From assembly GCA_034008185.1 (NCBI GenBank), contig CM067085.1, positions 54,680,602-54,744,601 on the forward strand: a DNA stretch of 64,000 bases, given 5' to 3'. The notes below the pieces were generated by a model. The model made no database searches and had not been told where the DNA came from. It saw only the letters and a list, made by a program, of their open reading frames with translations. A program made the position numbers and the translations under genes. Positions 53,234-64,000 of this stretch are shown here, piece after piece (the first letter of the stretch is position 1; every line of letters begins with the position of its first letter). The stretch comes from Gorsachius magnificus (lineage: Eukaryota > Chordata > Aves > Pelecaniformes > Ardeidae).

Positions 53234-53285
53234 ATGGTTGCAACTGGGATACAGGTTTACATCATTTTAATGACAATGTTTACAG
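53234..53285 (+). CDS. CRB1: Candidate alternative first coding exon of CRB1 (CRB1-B-like)
   Basis: ATG in a strong Kozak context (AAGATGG) begins 17 codons, MVATGIQVYIILMTMFT, plus one base. A consensus donor ACAG|GTAAAT follows. The exon ends in phase 1, exactly the phase exon 6 accepts: the split codon g|gt restores glycine and continues [10 protein letters not shown]. The leader has a hydrophobic core suited to a signal peptide. Mammalian CRB1 has a photoreceptor isoform (CRB1-B) that starts from an internal exon before exon 6; this exon sits 4.1 kb before exon 6. A good acceptor (CTTTTTCCTTCAG, ending 53227) precedes the ATG, so an untranslated upstream exon is also possible. Inclusion of that 58 nt exon in the full-length transcript would shift the frame, which favours use as a first coding exon. 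The splice is inferred only. Confidence 0.5.
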
Positions 53286-54244
53286 GTAAATATTTTCTTT
53301 TTGTGAAATTATACATGCACTTAGACTGTATCGCTCATGCAGTATCTACCCAGACTGCTTGCTTGTACTTGCTTGGTATTTATATAGAAGTAAGGAACCA
53401 GACAGACAGAAGGCTGTAAACAGATTTCTAACAAAGTGTGTGCAGCAAAAGTGACACTTGGATAATACTTTTATAATTGTTTAGTCAAAATGAAAATTAG
53501 TGGCATTCAGCAGAATTATGCTTGACTAATTGCATTTGTCATCCTGCTTCTGCAGGAGACCTTTGCTGCTAAATTTGAGACAGATAATTAAGAGTTTAAC
53601 AGTTAGAAAATAGCTACCCTGTAGTAATAATACGTAAGTGAAAAAAGGAGACAGGTATGAATGGTGTTATCAAACCGAGGCAAAGGAGCTGTTTCATCTC
53701 TGTTTTGAATAAAACTTCACAGGAGGAAAAAGTAATCATTATGTAGAAAAATATCATAAAAATATTCATGTTATCTGAAATTTTAGGTAGTTCTGTAAGA
53801 TATTTAGAAGAGAAAATGCTGAATGATTTTATTTCACTTTTTACTTTAAAAACACTAAGTTTAGCTGAGCTAATGCATGTAACCACTGAAAAGAAAATAA
53901 TTGTTCCTCTTGTACTTGCTTTTGGTATACCTTACAGCTTTTGAGAGTACTTTTTTTACATGCTAAAATTCTCCTCCAGCCTGAGCTATTTGAACTGCTT
54001 ATACAGTTCTATAAATATTGAATAATCCTTTTATCTAGAGTGCTTTTAACCTGAGTGACAATGGTCTTTGCTTGTATAGCAATTGGCAGATAACAAGCAA
54101 TATCAACACCACTTGTAAGAACAGCTGATTTATTTATTCTTGATATGGAAAAATGGCTTATTATTTGTTGTTTGGTGTGACCTATATTTATGTTTGTGCT
54201 AGTCTTACTCTGAAATAAGAGGCATATCGATGTAAGTATATACA

Positions 54245-54271
54245 TGTGCGTGTGTATATACACACACACAA
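54245..54271 (+). repeat. (GT)n/(TA)n/(CA)n microsatellite
   Basis: TGTGCGTGTGTATATACACACACACA is a short compound dinucleotide repeat with palindromic character in intron 5. Confidence 0.75.
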
Positions 54272-57200
54272 CCCTGCAAAATAAAAATTTTGCAATATAT
54301 TATTATCATTACTTAAAAAATAAGTATTGCATTCAGACACTGAAATGCTTGTAAAACTACACATATTTAAGTGGCTCTATGATAGTCACTTTGCATTTAG
54401 TAACTGATGTTATTCATTTTCTATAGGCAAGGAATACACTAACAAAAATGTGTACCTCCCCATAAAACTCATATCTTTGTTAGACATTGATGCTTTTGTT
54501 ATCATCAGATGTGTTATCTAAATTTAAAGGTAGAAACATATATGATTTCCAAAGAATTTTAGCATTCTCATGAAATAATTTCATTAATTTTGCATCTAAT
54601 TTGATGAACTAGGGAACAACACAGACACTAAGCATTATGGTAAAGTTGGGTTCAGTTTATGCACCTATTTCATCCTTTCCAGAGACAAGTAACTATTGCA
54701 AGGTGTGACTCGGACCACAAGCCACAAGGCAAAGGTGATGCCTCACAGGTGCCATGGGATAATTAACACACAGAGTCATCACGCGTTACTGAAAACGCAG
54801 CAACTGAAAACCCAGCCATTCACTATGCTGATTTTTTCTGCGAAAGGCTTTATAGGGATTCCCAGTCTATAAATCCTTAAGCATGCTCTGACCACTCTGA
54901 AGCCCAATGACAAGGCTAAGTACATCCCTGATCCTACTGCTTCTAGGCTGCACTAATTTTTATCTCTGACACAAAAACCCCAAGAGACCTGCATTTCTAC
55001 AGCCGTCACATGAAGACTGAGTTGTATACAAGACCTGCGGACACATTGGTCTCAATGTCAAAGCAGGGAAGGAAGCAATATCAGGCAGGAGATGTACTAA
55101 ACCAGGAACCAGCTCACAGTAACTTCGCTTTTCATATACTAGAATAGCAAACGCAGGACAAGTTGCTAATGCAGAAATTGCCACAAACTGGGCAGAGCAG
55201 ACATTGTTCTGGCCCCCAGTCGGTAATGGTTTGGGAAGTGCACTTCACTTTGAGAAAGTCAGTCCCAATGAGTCATGTTTCTGCCAGATGCCACTACACA
55301 TTAAGGTATACATAGACATCTCACATTAGAATAAATGAGCCTGGCTGGGAAATAGAGACAGAGTGCTGCTGTAAAACCCCGCTGCTAGACCAGGGAGATA
55401 GCGCTAGCTGTGTTTGATAATCTGAAGCTTCAAGTGAAAACTATATGCTGTAATTGAAGACTGATGAGTGAGGAGGATCGCTGCAGAGATCACCTTGTAT
55501 ATACATGCTATGACCACTTCACTCTGGCTAATCTTTCAAACAAATCTCAAACAATTCTCAGTCCCCTTCTGGCTCTCCTGTAACTTACTGCTCTCTGAGA
55601 CGAGTCTAGTTACAACTGTGATTGAATAAAGTGGACAGGCAAGGAATTAGCCTGAGTAACTACATTTATGTATCACTGTTTGAAGAAATTCATTGTGGCT
55701 GAATGCTGCTCTCATGAAAAAATGGCTGCTGTTTGCTGTAAAAATAAAGTGCAATGCGAATTTGTACCTAAAGCTAGGTGTGGTGCTTGGTACCTACCTG
55801 CAACTCTGTGAGTCTCAGCACACCTCATTAGTTAGTTCACAGGCACCAGTTTTGCTGTGGGGACAGGCATAATTGTGTCTATTAACTACTTTGTGCTGAT
55901 GATACTAATTTGAAAACTAACTGCAAAGTATTTCTTATTTTTCTCTAGAATAACTATGAAGTTATATGGAAATATTAGGAGTTGCACTTAGCATGAGTCT
56001 TCAAAAAAGTATTTGGATACTTTGACTGCTTCCAAGGGAGATAAGAAACAGATTTTCCCTGATCCATTGCACACATATCAGTCGCTTGATTGCTCAAGGG
56101 AGAAGTTACTATAATTACTACTTTATATATGAACAACAGCGTAAAGGGATAAACAGATTAGTTTTACAAGAGGAACAGATTTGTTTTTCTTTGTGAAGTC
56201 TGAACCACTTAGGTCACGTCTATCAAATTACAGTGAAGTTGAGATGAGGAGCTCTCCTTTTACCCTGTATACCAGAAGCCAAGCATTATATGGAAGAAGA
56301 GGAATTATGAGGCTGTATTGCCCATCCTTTACTGAACTGCTCTCATCACAAAGCTCTGAAACATTTTTGGAAAATATTCCTTTCTTCATCTTTTCTGGCA
56401 TTACATTCTATATATAGGAGAGGTGAAGAAAGTTCCACTGTAGATACACAGTACCAGGAATATTCTGGTGGGATATACAGGTTCAAACTCCTCCAACAGC
56501 TTCTCTCAGATCCTCACATTCCAAGTGAACTCTCCTCCCAAGATGAGACCATGGCTGATGAAGCAGAAGTCACTGCTGCCTCGTTTTTGGAACGACCGAG
56601 ATCTGTTGTTCATTTGTGAATAACTGCAGTATGCACCTAACCCTGAGATGCAGCAACTGCCCACTCGCTGTGGACAGGGTGAATCTCACTGCATCTTGCC
56701 CAGACCGCTGAGGGGTTTAAGCTCTTCAGATTTCTTCTTTTCACGCTGTGCAGCGCCCTGCTCACTCTGTGAAGTTCATTCTTCAGAGACCCAGCTCGCT
56801 GTACGTGCATTTTGCAGGGATGTTCACCCCCTTGTCCATCAGTTCCACTGTATCATATAGTACTTACCAGTCCTGTGGCTCTCACCTGAAGATTGTTGCT
56901 CCAAGATGTTTCATATGGGACCAGGAATACTGGTCTGTAATTCTTCAAGTGTTTGAATGAATGTGAAAAAGAAAGAAAGACCAGCAGACTATACTCCAAC
57001 TCATCAGCATACTGTATTAGGAATATGAATTAAGCAACAATTCTTGGCTTTTTATGTGTGATAAATAATTCAGTTCCTCTCAAAGCATTCTAGATTTCTA
57101 CCACAGAATAGGTGGGAAACAATTACTTGATCATATCCTTTGGAGGTGATGTTTATCTAAATTTCATGGCATTATCCATATCAAAACTGTCAGTTTGGTT

Positions 57201-57434
57201 GGTTCTTTTCTCAACACGTGATTATCACTAAGGCCTTTATATAATACTTTTCTCAAGAAACCCATGGCATGTGAACAGTATGTTTATATTTAACATATTT
57301 TAGACTCATGACTCAATCATCTATTTATGAAGACACCCCCCTCTAATTATTTAATAAAACGCATGTTGTTGGAAATGTCATTTTGGGCCTCAGTTATCCA
57401 GCCCAGAATGTCTAATTCTTTGCTTATTCTTCAG

Positions 57435-58388
57435 GTACTCACTGTGATGAAGACATCAACGAATGTTACTCGAACCCTTGCCAAAATGGTGGAATCTGTG
57501 AGAATTTTCCTGGGAATTACACTTGCCATTGCCCACCTGCAGACAAAGAAGGGATTTATTATGGTGGCTGGAACTGTACAGAAGTTCTCCATGGCTGTAG
57601 TGATCAGCAATGCCAAAACAATGGAATATGTATCCCACATTTAAAAAACGGCCAACATGGATTCAGCTGCATATGCTCACCTGGATATACTGGAATACAC
57701 TGTGAAATCGTAACCACATTTTCTTTTCAAGGAAACAGTTTCCTTTTGTTGAAGAATCCCCTGACCCCTAAAAAGGAACTTTTCTATAACATAAACCTGA
57801 GGTTTCAAACTGTGCAACCTACAGCTTTTCTGTTTTACCGAGGGGAGGAAAATACCTTTGCGAAGCTGGAGTTACTGAATGGCTACTTACACTTATTGGT
57901 GCAAGTTGATAGCCAGCCACAGGCCCTTTTGCACATTTCACATAATGTCAGTGATGGAGAATGGCATTCAGTGGAGGTAACCTTGGCAAGAGCTGTTACT
58001 CTTAATTTGCTTGACAGCTCTTGTGTAGAATCGTGTCTCAATAAAACGTCTGCTATGATAGATAACGATCACGTGATGCTTGCATTTCAGAGCACGTTTT
58101 TGGGCGGCTTACCAGTGGGGAACATTAGCAGCAACTCTCTCCTTAACATCTATAACACACATTCTGCACCTTCATTTGTAGGCTGTCTTCAGGACATTGA
58201 AATAGACTTGAATGTTATTACTCCAGAGAATGTATCACCTGAATCATCTTTAAATGTCAGGACAGGATGTGCTAAAAAGGACTGGTGTGAAACCCACCCT
58301 TGTCAGAACAGGGGACGCTGTACCAACCTGTGGCTGAGCTACCACTGCGATTGCTACCGGCCGTACACAGGGCCAAGCTGTGCAACAG
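57435..58388 (+). CDS. CRB1: CRB1 exon 6: EGF 10, EGF 11, laminin G domain 1 and the following EGF
   Basis: The acceptor is TGCTTATTCTTCAG and the donor GCAACAG|GTAAGG. The exon is 954 nt, phase 1 to phase 1; human exon 6 is 957 nt. It first gives THC, the last cysteine of EGF 9. A calcium-binding EGF ([18 protein letters not shown], with the CRB1-typical YYGGWNC insertion) and EGF 11 ([15 protein letters not shown]) follow. Laminin G domain 1 then runs from about [10 protein letters not shown] to the cysteine in RTGC and contains [40 protein letters not shown] and [13 protein letters not shown]. It closes with an [16 protein letters not shown]...LWLSYHCDC. In humans this exon is a hotspot for retinal-disease variants. 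All domain-defining cysteines that I can see are present and the frame is intact. Confidence 0.97.
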
Positions 58389-61300
58389 GTAAGGGAATGC
58401 TGTTGGCATTTCTGGTTTAAGCTGTTGCTGAAAACATGGTCATAAACAACCCTGTTTACCTGGTGATGAAACAGCATGACCCTTGGGATCTCAGGAGCTT
58501 AATGTCAACTGGTAAGAAAGTGCAAGAGGTTAGTAGCAGCACGCCTTCGTTATTTTCTAGTTACTTTCCCCAGAAGGCTGCTTTTCAGCCTGACAAAAAA
58601 AGAGCCAGGCTAAAACAGTGGATTCTACTCATCCAGTTTTAAAATCTCCTTAATGCTCTGAGCATGCTATAAACTCTGGAAAACTGTAGTTCACTGGAGG
58701 TTATGCACCCCGAGTAAAATTTAGAAAGTGACCAAGTCAGTTGGAGTTTAAGTCTTACTTTCAAAGCATTCTTTGAAAATTTTATCCTCAAGCTCTCTAG
58801 GCTTTTATAAAGAAACTCATTTAAGGCAATGAAAGGCAAACAAAAGTACTGCAAGTTAAAAAAAGACAGATTCCAATTTTTAAAAATGAATGAGATTATA
58901 CTATTAACTTAATCTGATTAGCCCAAGGAGAAGGCAGGGCTTCAGAGGCTGGAAACAGGGCCCATTCATCTCTCAGCTGGTCCCAAGGCAGTGCTGGGCA
59001 ATTGCTGATGAAGGCGGCCATTACCAGAGAGCTGCTTGGTGACCAGAGGGGAAATGTGTCCATGTCTCAGTAAACAAAAGAGCACGTCCCAGCAAACAGC
59101 CTCTTCGGCAGTGACGAGGAGGAATACAAAAGCCACAGATGCCCGTAGCGCTTTCCTTGCTACAAATGATTTTTCCAAGCGCAGGCTGAGGCAAAGTGGA
59201 AGGACAATAGGAGGTCCCTGTCCAGCTCCCTCCTGTACTTCATCTGGTGTATGAAACCCTCCGGAGATGTAAATACACCCCTCAGGAACATTTTGGGGTG
59301 GACTCTGAAATTCTTCCTCAACAAAAGTTTTAGGGACTTCAAACAAAGAGTTTTATTTGAGAAAAATGTACAGGACTGAGTCTTCCACACAGCGCCTTTG
59401 GCCCTGCTTCTCACTCTGCCCCCTTACTAACCATCTACACATGGTCAATCATAGCAATATTTAGGGGGGGAAGAAATACATACATGCACGTATACATACA
59501 TGCATATATTTATCCATATATATTTGCCAAGTGGACTGGAAAAATTGAAGTGCAACAGCAGAGCCAAGGTCAGATTGGAATGGACGGATTCTAAACTGGT
59601 GTAAACTGGCATGGCTGCACTGCCGCCAGTGAAGTTACATTGATTTACATCAGCTGAACGACTGACCCCAGGGCTTTATTGAATGCATTGCTGCAGAAAG
59701 CTGTAGCTTGAAATGCATTTCAAAATGTTTAAATACAATTTCATTCTGTATGCTATACTTAATAGTTATCAATACTTTTCAATACTTTTTCTTTTTGGTT
59801 TTATTGCAAAATGACAAAGTCTGAGAGGTAATTGTAACAGACTTCTTTGAAGTCTAGCTGTAATTTATCCAAAGATTTGGAATGCAACTTTGGAGTATAG
59901 GACAACATCTGGTAAATATGTTTGCCTCCTTATATGAAGCAAAATTAAAACCAGTCAAGGCCAGGAGAGGCTTATACTGGCATTAGAACTGTTGAGAATG
60001 ATTAGAAAGCATGCTTTTCTTTTTTTCCTGTTGACCACAATATTCCTTGCAAATCATGGTACCATGCCATTTTGATACATAGGTTCTAGATATATGCCAT
60101 ATTTAAAAGACCGTGGCAGGTTTTTTAAAAGGCAGAGTGGGGGAGACTTGCCATAAAGGATAACATAAGAAATGCTAGTGTCTTTTTGAAGAAAAGTTGC
60201 TGCCAAGTATTTAATTGACAAGAGGCAATATTTTCTCTACATATACAAAATAACAAACAGATGTTGACTCATTTTGATCAGCATCCAGATGTTGTGACCC
60301 AAGAGGTTAATATTGACCAAGGTGATGCTAGCCATCTCATCAAACAGAAGAGCAGACTGATGAGATATATATGTATATTTATAAATAGAGAGAAATGTAA
60401 CAAAGTAACTGTAAACATGAAATACCTTTTCGAAGATTAATGCTTCCTTCTGATACTGCAAATGTGCAATCCTCGTTCCAGCAGAAATTTTCTTTTTACC
60501 CTCATGAAAAAATATCTCAGCCTTCAGTACCACCTTACAGAGAAGATATAACTTAAAGAGATTTAAAGCCTCAAAACACCCATTTCAACAAATATTTATT
60601 TCTACATACCAGAGTTTTAACAAGCAGATGTAGACACCTAGGTAATCTTATTAATAGAATTTAAAAATTTTAAATTTGATTTATTTATGAAATTGTCTGT
60701 TTAGGAACAAGTAAGGGATTTATTCCTGTTGCTAAATAATATTACCATGCCACATAGCAGTGCAGTGTGGTTATTAAGGGTCTGTTGGGGCTCCACAGTC
60801 AGTCCCCTATTTTCATTGGTTTTTTTTAATGTAGCCATAAAAAAAAAAAAGTAGCGCTGCAGGCGGAAACTTGGACTATGAGGTCTCACTCTAGGAGTTT
60901 TACTGCACAAAAGAGGATTGACTCTTTAGCTATGTGAGCATTTAAAAAAAGCTTGGTTTATTCTTTCTATGAATTTGATATATTAAAAATAGCTCTTGAA
61001 AGTATTTAGGCAGGAAGTCTATAATACTGAGGACAAGATCACGAAACTTAAAGTGTAAAAATAGAAGCACTTTGTTGTGCTTTAATGAGATGATTCATCA
61101 GAATAAAATATGGTTTGGGCTACATATTTTGTATCCTTACAAGTCTGAAAATCATTACTGAAAATAAAGAGTAAGAGAGAGACACAGATGGTTTTGGTTT
61201 AATTGTTTTAATTGATAAGCACAAAAAAAAATAAAGGAAAAGGCTTACTCGATTCTGGATCATTTCTCCCCCACAACACCATGGCGTCATGGGCACTCAC

Positions 61301-61943
61301 AGGACTGAGCAGGATTCACAACCAGATACAAGTTGATGTATAAGAGCATGTGTTGAGCCCCAGAAACAGAAAGTCTGTCAGAGAATTGGGGAGCCCATGC
61401 AGCACCAAATAGGTGCTCTATTTGGGGGTTTTACACAAGAGAGGTTTGCTGAGCAGCTTTCAGCTATTTCTACAGCTGGTATCAGTGCAAAAAAAATATC
61501 GTAACGTTCCAGAATTACATTAACTTCCATGGTCATCAGAGGATCAAAGCATCCAGGTTCTTTTCAAAATGATCTTTCTGAGGACAAATCCAGGAAACTG
61601 TAGAAATCTGTCCTTGTTTAACCATTTGAAAACACAACATTACACAGAGAACGATAAAGGAGAAAAATAGGCCCAATAATATAACATCTGGTCCTGTACT
61701 GGGGCTTAATGCTACAGCCATGGAAGCCAACAGGAATTTTGAAATAGAAGCTATTTACAGCTGGATCAAGTCTTTATTCATCCATAAATACCAGCACATC
61801 TTACTACCATACGTAAATATTACCAGAAGTAGCTATTTGATCATTGCATTGGCTCCCTTGTCATTAGCCCTAACTATTTTATTTTTCTCCCTTCTTCTCT
61901 TTTTTTTTTTTTTTTTAATCTTCTTCCATATCTCTAACTCAAG
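58389..61943 (+). other. CRB1: CRB1 intron 6 (3.6 kb)
   Basis: GT-AG intron, 5' GTAAGG and 3' TATCTCTAACTCAAG. The 3' polypyrimidine region contains a 17-T run (61900-61916). A diffuse ATAC/ATGC-rich microsatellite lies near 59478-59525. I see no other exon. Confidence 0.85.
61900..61916 (+). repeat. CRB1: Poly-T run in the exon 7 polypyrimidine region
   Basis: 17 consecutive T end 27 bases before the exon 7 acceptor, within a longer C/T-rich stretch that begins near 61884. It acts as part of, or just upstream of, the splice-acceptor pyrimidine tract. Confidence 0.8.
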
Positions 61944-62494
61944 AGTACATTCCAGGCCGGTTTGGATCTGAGGACTCCTCAGGCTATGCTGCTTTTTCTG
62001 TTGATGCCACTCAGAATGAATATTTGAACATATCAATGTTTGTCCGAACCCGCAAATATTCTGGCTTGTTACTGGCTTTGAGAAACAGTACTTACCTCTA
62101 CGTAAGAGTCTACTTGGAAGGTGGGAAACTCACAATGTTAGCTCTAAATTCCATGAAGTTATTAGGGAAACACTCCATGAATGATGGAAACTTCTACTTA
62201 ATAACATTAAAAATAGAACCAAATAAGATAGAACTGTTCCAGTCTTCTCAATACCTAGGCTTTATTTCTACTCCAGTACTAACCATCCAAAGTAAAGACA
62301 TTCTTTACATTGGAGGCCTACCAGATAACAAAGAAACTGATAGAAATGGCAAGTATTTCAAAGGCTGCATCCAAGATGTAAGAGTGAATAACCAGCTGCT
62401 GGAATTCTTCCCCATCACCAATCCACTGAATTCTCTTATCAACCGAACTCTCATCAATGTCACCCAAGGCTGCACTGGTGACAACCTCTGCAAG
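61944..62494 (+). CDS. CRB1: CRB1 exon 7: laminin G domain 2
   Basis: The acceptor is TATCTCTAACTCAAG and the donor CTGCAAG|GTAAGA. The exon is 551 nt, phase 1 to phase 0; human exon 7 is 548 nt. The split first codon becomes E and leads into [19 protein letters not shown], parallel to the human domain start. Core laminin G strands follow: [68 protein letters not shown] and [19 protein letters not shown], ending with [12 protein letters not shown]. The disulphide pair of the domain (FKGC and QGC) is present. Sequons include NST, NIS, NRT and NVT. The domain is extracellular; its ligand is not known to me. Confidence 0.97.
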
Positions 62495-62862
62495 GTAAGA
62501 CAGCCATTTTTTGGAGCATTTTGACATGTTTATAATGGGGATTTTCTTTTACATTTTTGTATGTTCCCATACATTACTTGATGATAATGACATCTTAGGA
62601 AAATATGTAAAAATGTTAGAAAGAGAAGATTTTGTGGAGTTATGCTACATATGTTGAATAACAGCAGCAAAATGTATTTGCGTAGAGGAGAACTAAAATA
62701 TTTTAAGGTTTAAACACTGCTTTTCACCAATTATTGAACATGCTGTGTTGTCACAGTACTGGTCTTTATGACATCTGAAATAAACAGAAGTCTCCTTTTT
62801 GCCAGTCTCCCAGTTGGGAGTCCACCAGCTTTTATTCATACTTCCCTTCTCTTTCCCTGTAG
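62495..62862 (+). other. CRB1: CRB1 intron 7 (368 bp)
   Basis: Short GT-AG intron, 5' GTAAGA and 3' CCTTCTCTTTCCCTGTAG. I see nothing else in it. Confidence 0.9.
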
Positions 62863-63028
62863 TCCAACCCTTGCCACAACGGTGGTGTATGCTATTCAAT
62901 CTGGGATGACTTCACTTGCGCGTGCCCCCCTAACACAGCGGGGAAGGCTTGCGAGGAGGTTAAGTGGTGTGAGCTTGGGCCCTGTCCTCGTGAAGCACAA
63001 TGCCAGCTGGTGCACCAAGGATTTGAAT
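62863..63028 (+). CDS. CRB1: CRB1 exon 8: EGF after laminin G 2 and start of the next EGF-like segment
   Basis: The acceptor is CTTTCCCTGTAG. The exon is 166 nt, phase 0 to phase 1, equal to human exon 8. It encodes [34 protein letters not shown] and then [14 protein letters not shown]...HQGFE, with the next cysteine codon split t|gt into exon 9. In human that cysteine is C948, the site of the commonest CRB1 disease variant. The donor I chose (GAAT|GTAGGT) keeps the human length and phase. A second GT four bases later (TAG|GTACAT) would shift the frame. The donor is weaker than the other CRB1 donors here because the last exon bases (AAT) do not match consensus, though G is kept at +5. Confidence 0.93.
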
Positions 63029-64000
63029 GTAGGTACATTTCAGTTATTCCTATCATCTTTGGAGATTAGAAACAATAGAGATTTTCATCAGAATTTCCTT
63101 AAAGCTCAATATTCACTGCTTTCAAAGTTCATTCAAATGTTATTTCTGTATTAAACTAATAACTATGCCAATCGTAAGTAACACTAACAGGAAGAGTCTG
63201 CCCTATCAAACCCAGAAATTTTCAACCAGACCCCCTGACACAGACACCGATATTTACAGGACCTTTGCTTTTGACTTACTCAACACAACTTATCAAGGTT
63301 GTACAATAGATCAGTACATCGCCAGAGTGTGAGCGTACCCCTCATACTTCTACTGCAAAGAGATAAGAGGATACCCAGTGTTGGATTAACCTTAGGATGT
63401 TCTCCATCCTCCTGAAGAGACAAGCTACACGACATACAGTGCATCATATGATTTTCTTAAATGTTAAATATATTTGAAGAAAGTCACCTTAATACCAGCA
63501 GTACAGTTATTCAGCTAGTATATTCATAAGCACCACCTGCATGCCAAGCAGTCTATCTGAAAATTGATGATCATTAGCTGTTTTAAGAACATTAGCCACA
63601 CTGAATATTTCTTTCCTTCTCCGCTTTCCTTCTCCTTCCTACCCTGGAGTGGAATTTAAAAAGCAAGTAAGGATTTTGAAGCCATATGTTTTTCTTTTTG
63701 CTATCAAAGAAAGCCCTAATCATGCTGTGAAGGAAGATAAATACACACACAGTCTGATGGAAGCTCTTAGAATGGCTGACTCTTAGGAATGAGAAGGTTG
63801 GTCAACAAAATATTTCTATCATAGACAATTTGCTGACAGACCAATATGATGCTATTTGTGTTGAGATTCTTAGAATCAGCATTGAAGCACTTGTTAAAAT
63901 TTATAAGTGAAATTAAAATAATTGCACCTTCTCTAGTAGAAATCTAACGATAACATCAAAATACATTCTTTCATAAACTTTACTATTGCATGTTACAGTA
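63029..64000 (+). other. CRB1: Start of CRB1 intron 8 (continues beyond window)
   Basis: The remaining 972 bases are AT-rich and show no exon resembling CRB1 exon 9, which would be long and encode laminin G domain 3. Read-through from exon 8 gives about a dozen codons and then TAG. Exons 9-12 must lie to the right. Confidence 0.85.

Larger units (their letters stand above)
33640..57434 (+). other. CRB1: CRB1 intron 5 (23.8 kb), with candidate internal promoter
   Basis: GT-AG intron with 5' GTAAGA and 3' TGCTTATTCTTCAG. It is four times longer than any other complete intron in the window. It contains two CR1 remnants (45.1-45.6 kb and 50.6-51.7 kb), small microsatellites, a 36 bp tandem duplication, an unassigned ATG-initiated hydrophobic open frame at 46354, and the candidate alternative first exon at 53234. 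Elsewhere I see no supportable exon. Confidence 0.8.

Noticed and set aside
57327..57644. 105-codon frame overlapping exon 6
   Set aside because: It is in a different frame from the CRB1 reading frame, which has intact EGF and laminin G motifs; it is a shadow.

Overview
This 64 kb window is vertebrate genomic DNA, most likely from a bird. It is AT-rich, with long non-coding stretches and small exons bounded by GT-AG sites. It carries CR1 LINE remnants and an avian-type solo LTR. The only protein-coding gene I can support is the crumbs homologue CRB1, on the plus strand. It encodes a large type I membrane protein of EGF-like and laminin G-like domains that organises apical polarity and photoreceptor/Müller-glia adhesion in the retina.

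Layout. Positions 1-21976 hold no exon I can defend and are probably intron 1 or 5' flank; the signal-peptide exon 1 was not found. CRB1 exons 2 to 8 follow: 21977-22561, 28516-28711, 32151-32290, 33457-33639, 57435-58388, 61944-62494 and 62863-63028. They total 2775 coding bases with unbroken phase. Exons 3, 4, 5 and 8 have exactly the lengths I recall for human CRB1 (196, 140, 183 and 166 nt); exons 2, 6 and 7 differ from human by 3 nt each. They encode EGF-like modules 1-11, the first laminin G domain with the EGF that follows it, the second laminin G domain, and the next EGF plus the start of another. Exons 9-12 (third laminin G, last EGFs, transmembrane segment and FERM/PDZ-binding tail) lie beyond the right edge.

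Intron 5 is by far the longest intron (23.8 kb). It contains two antisense CR1 remnants. About 4.1 kb before exon 6 it also contains a compact candidate alternative first coding exon (53234-53285). This has a strong-Kozak ATG, a hydrophobic 17-residue leader and a consensus donor in exactly the phase exon 6 needs. A TATA-like box and a CRX-type CTAATCC motif sit just upstream. Mammals make a photoreceptor isoform (CRB1-B) from an internal start in this gene, so I propose this as its avian counterpart. This is the main finding; the splice itself is inferred, not observed.

Mobile DNA. There is a 563 bp solo LTR with a perfect 5 bp target duplication (19845-20407, antisense to CRB1), two CR1 LINE remnants, probable MIR and tRNA-SINE relics, and several homopolymer or microsatellite tracts.
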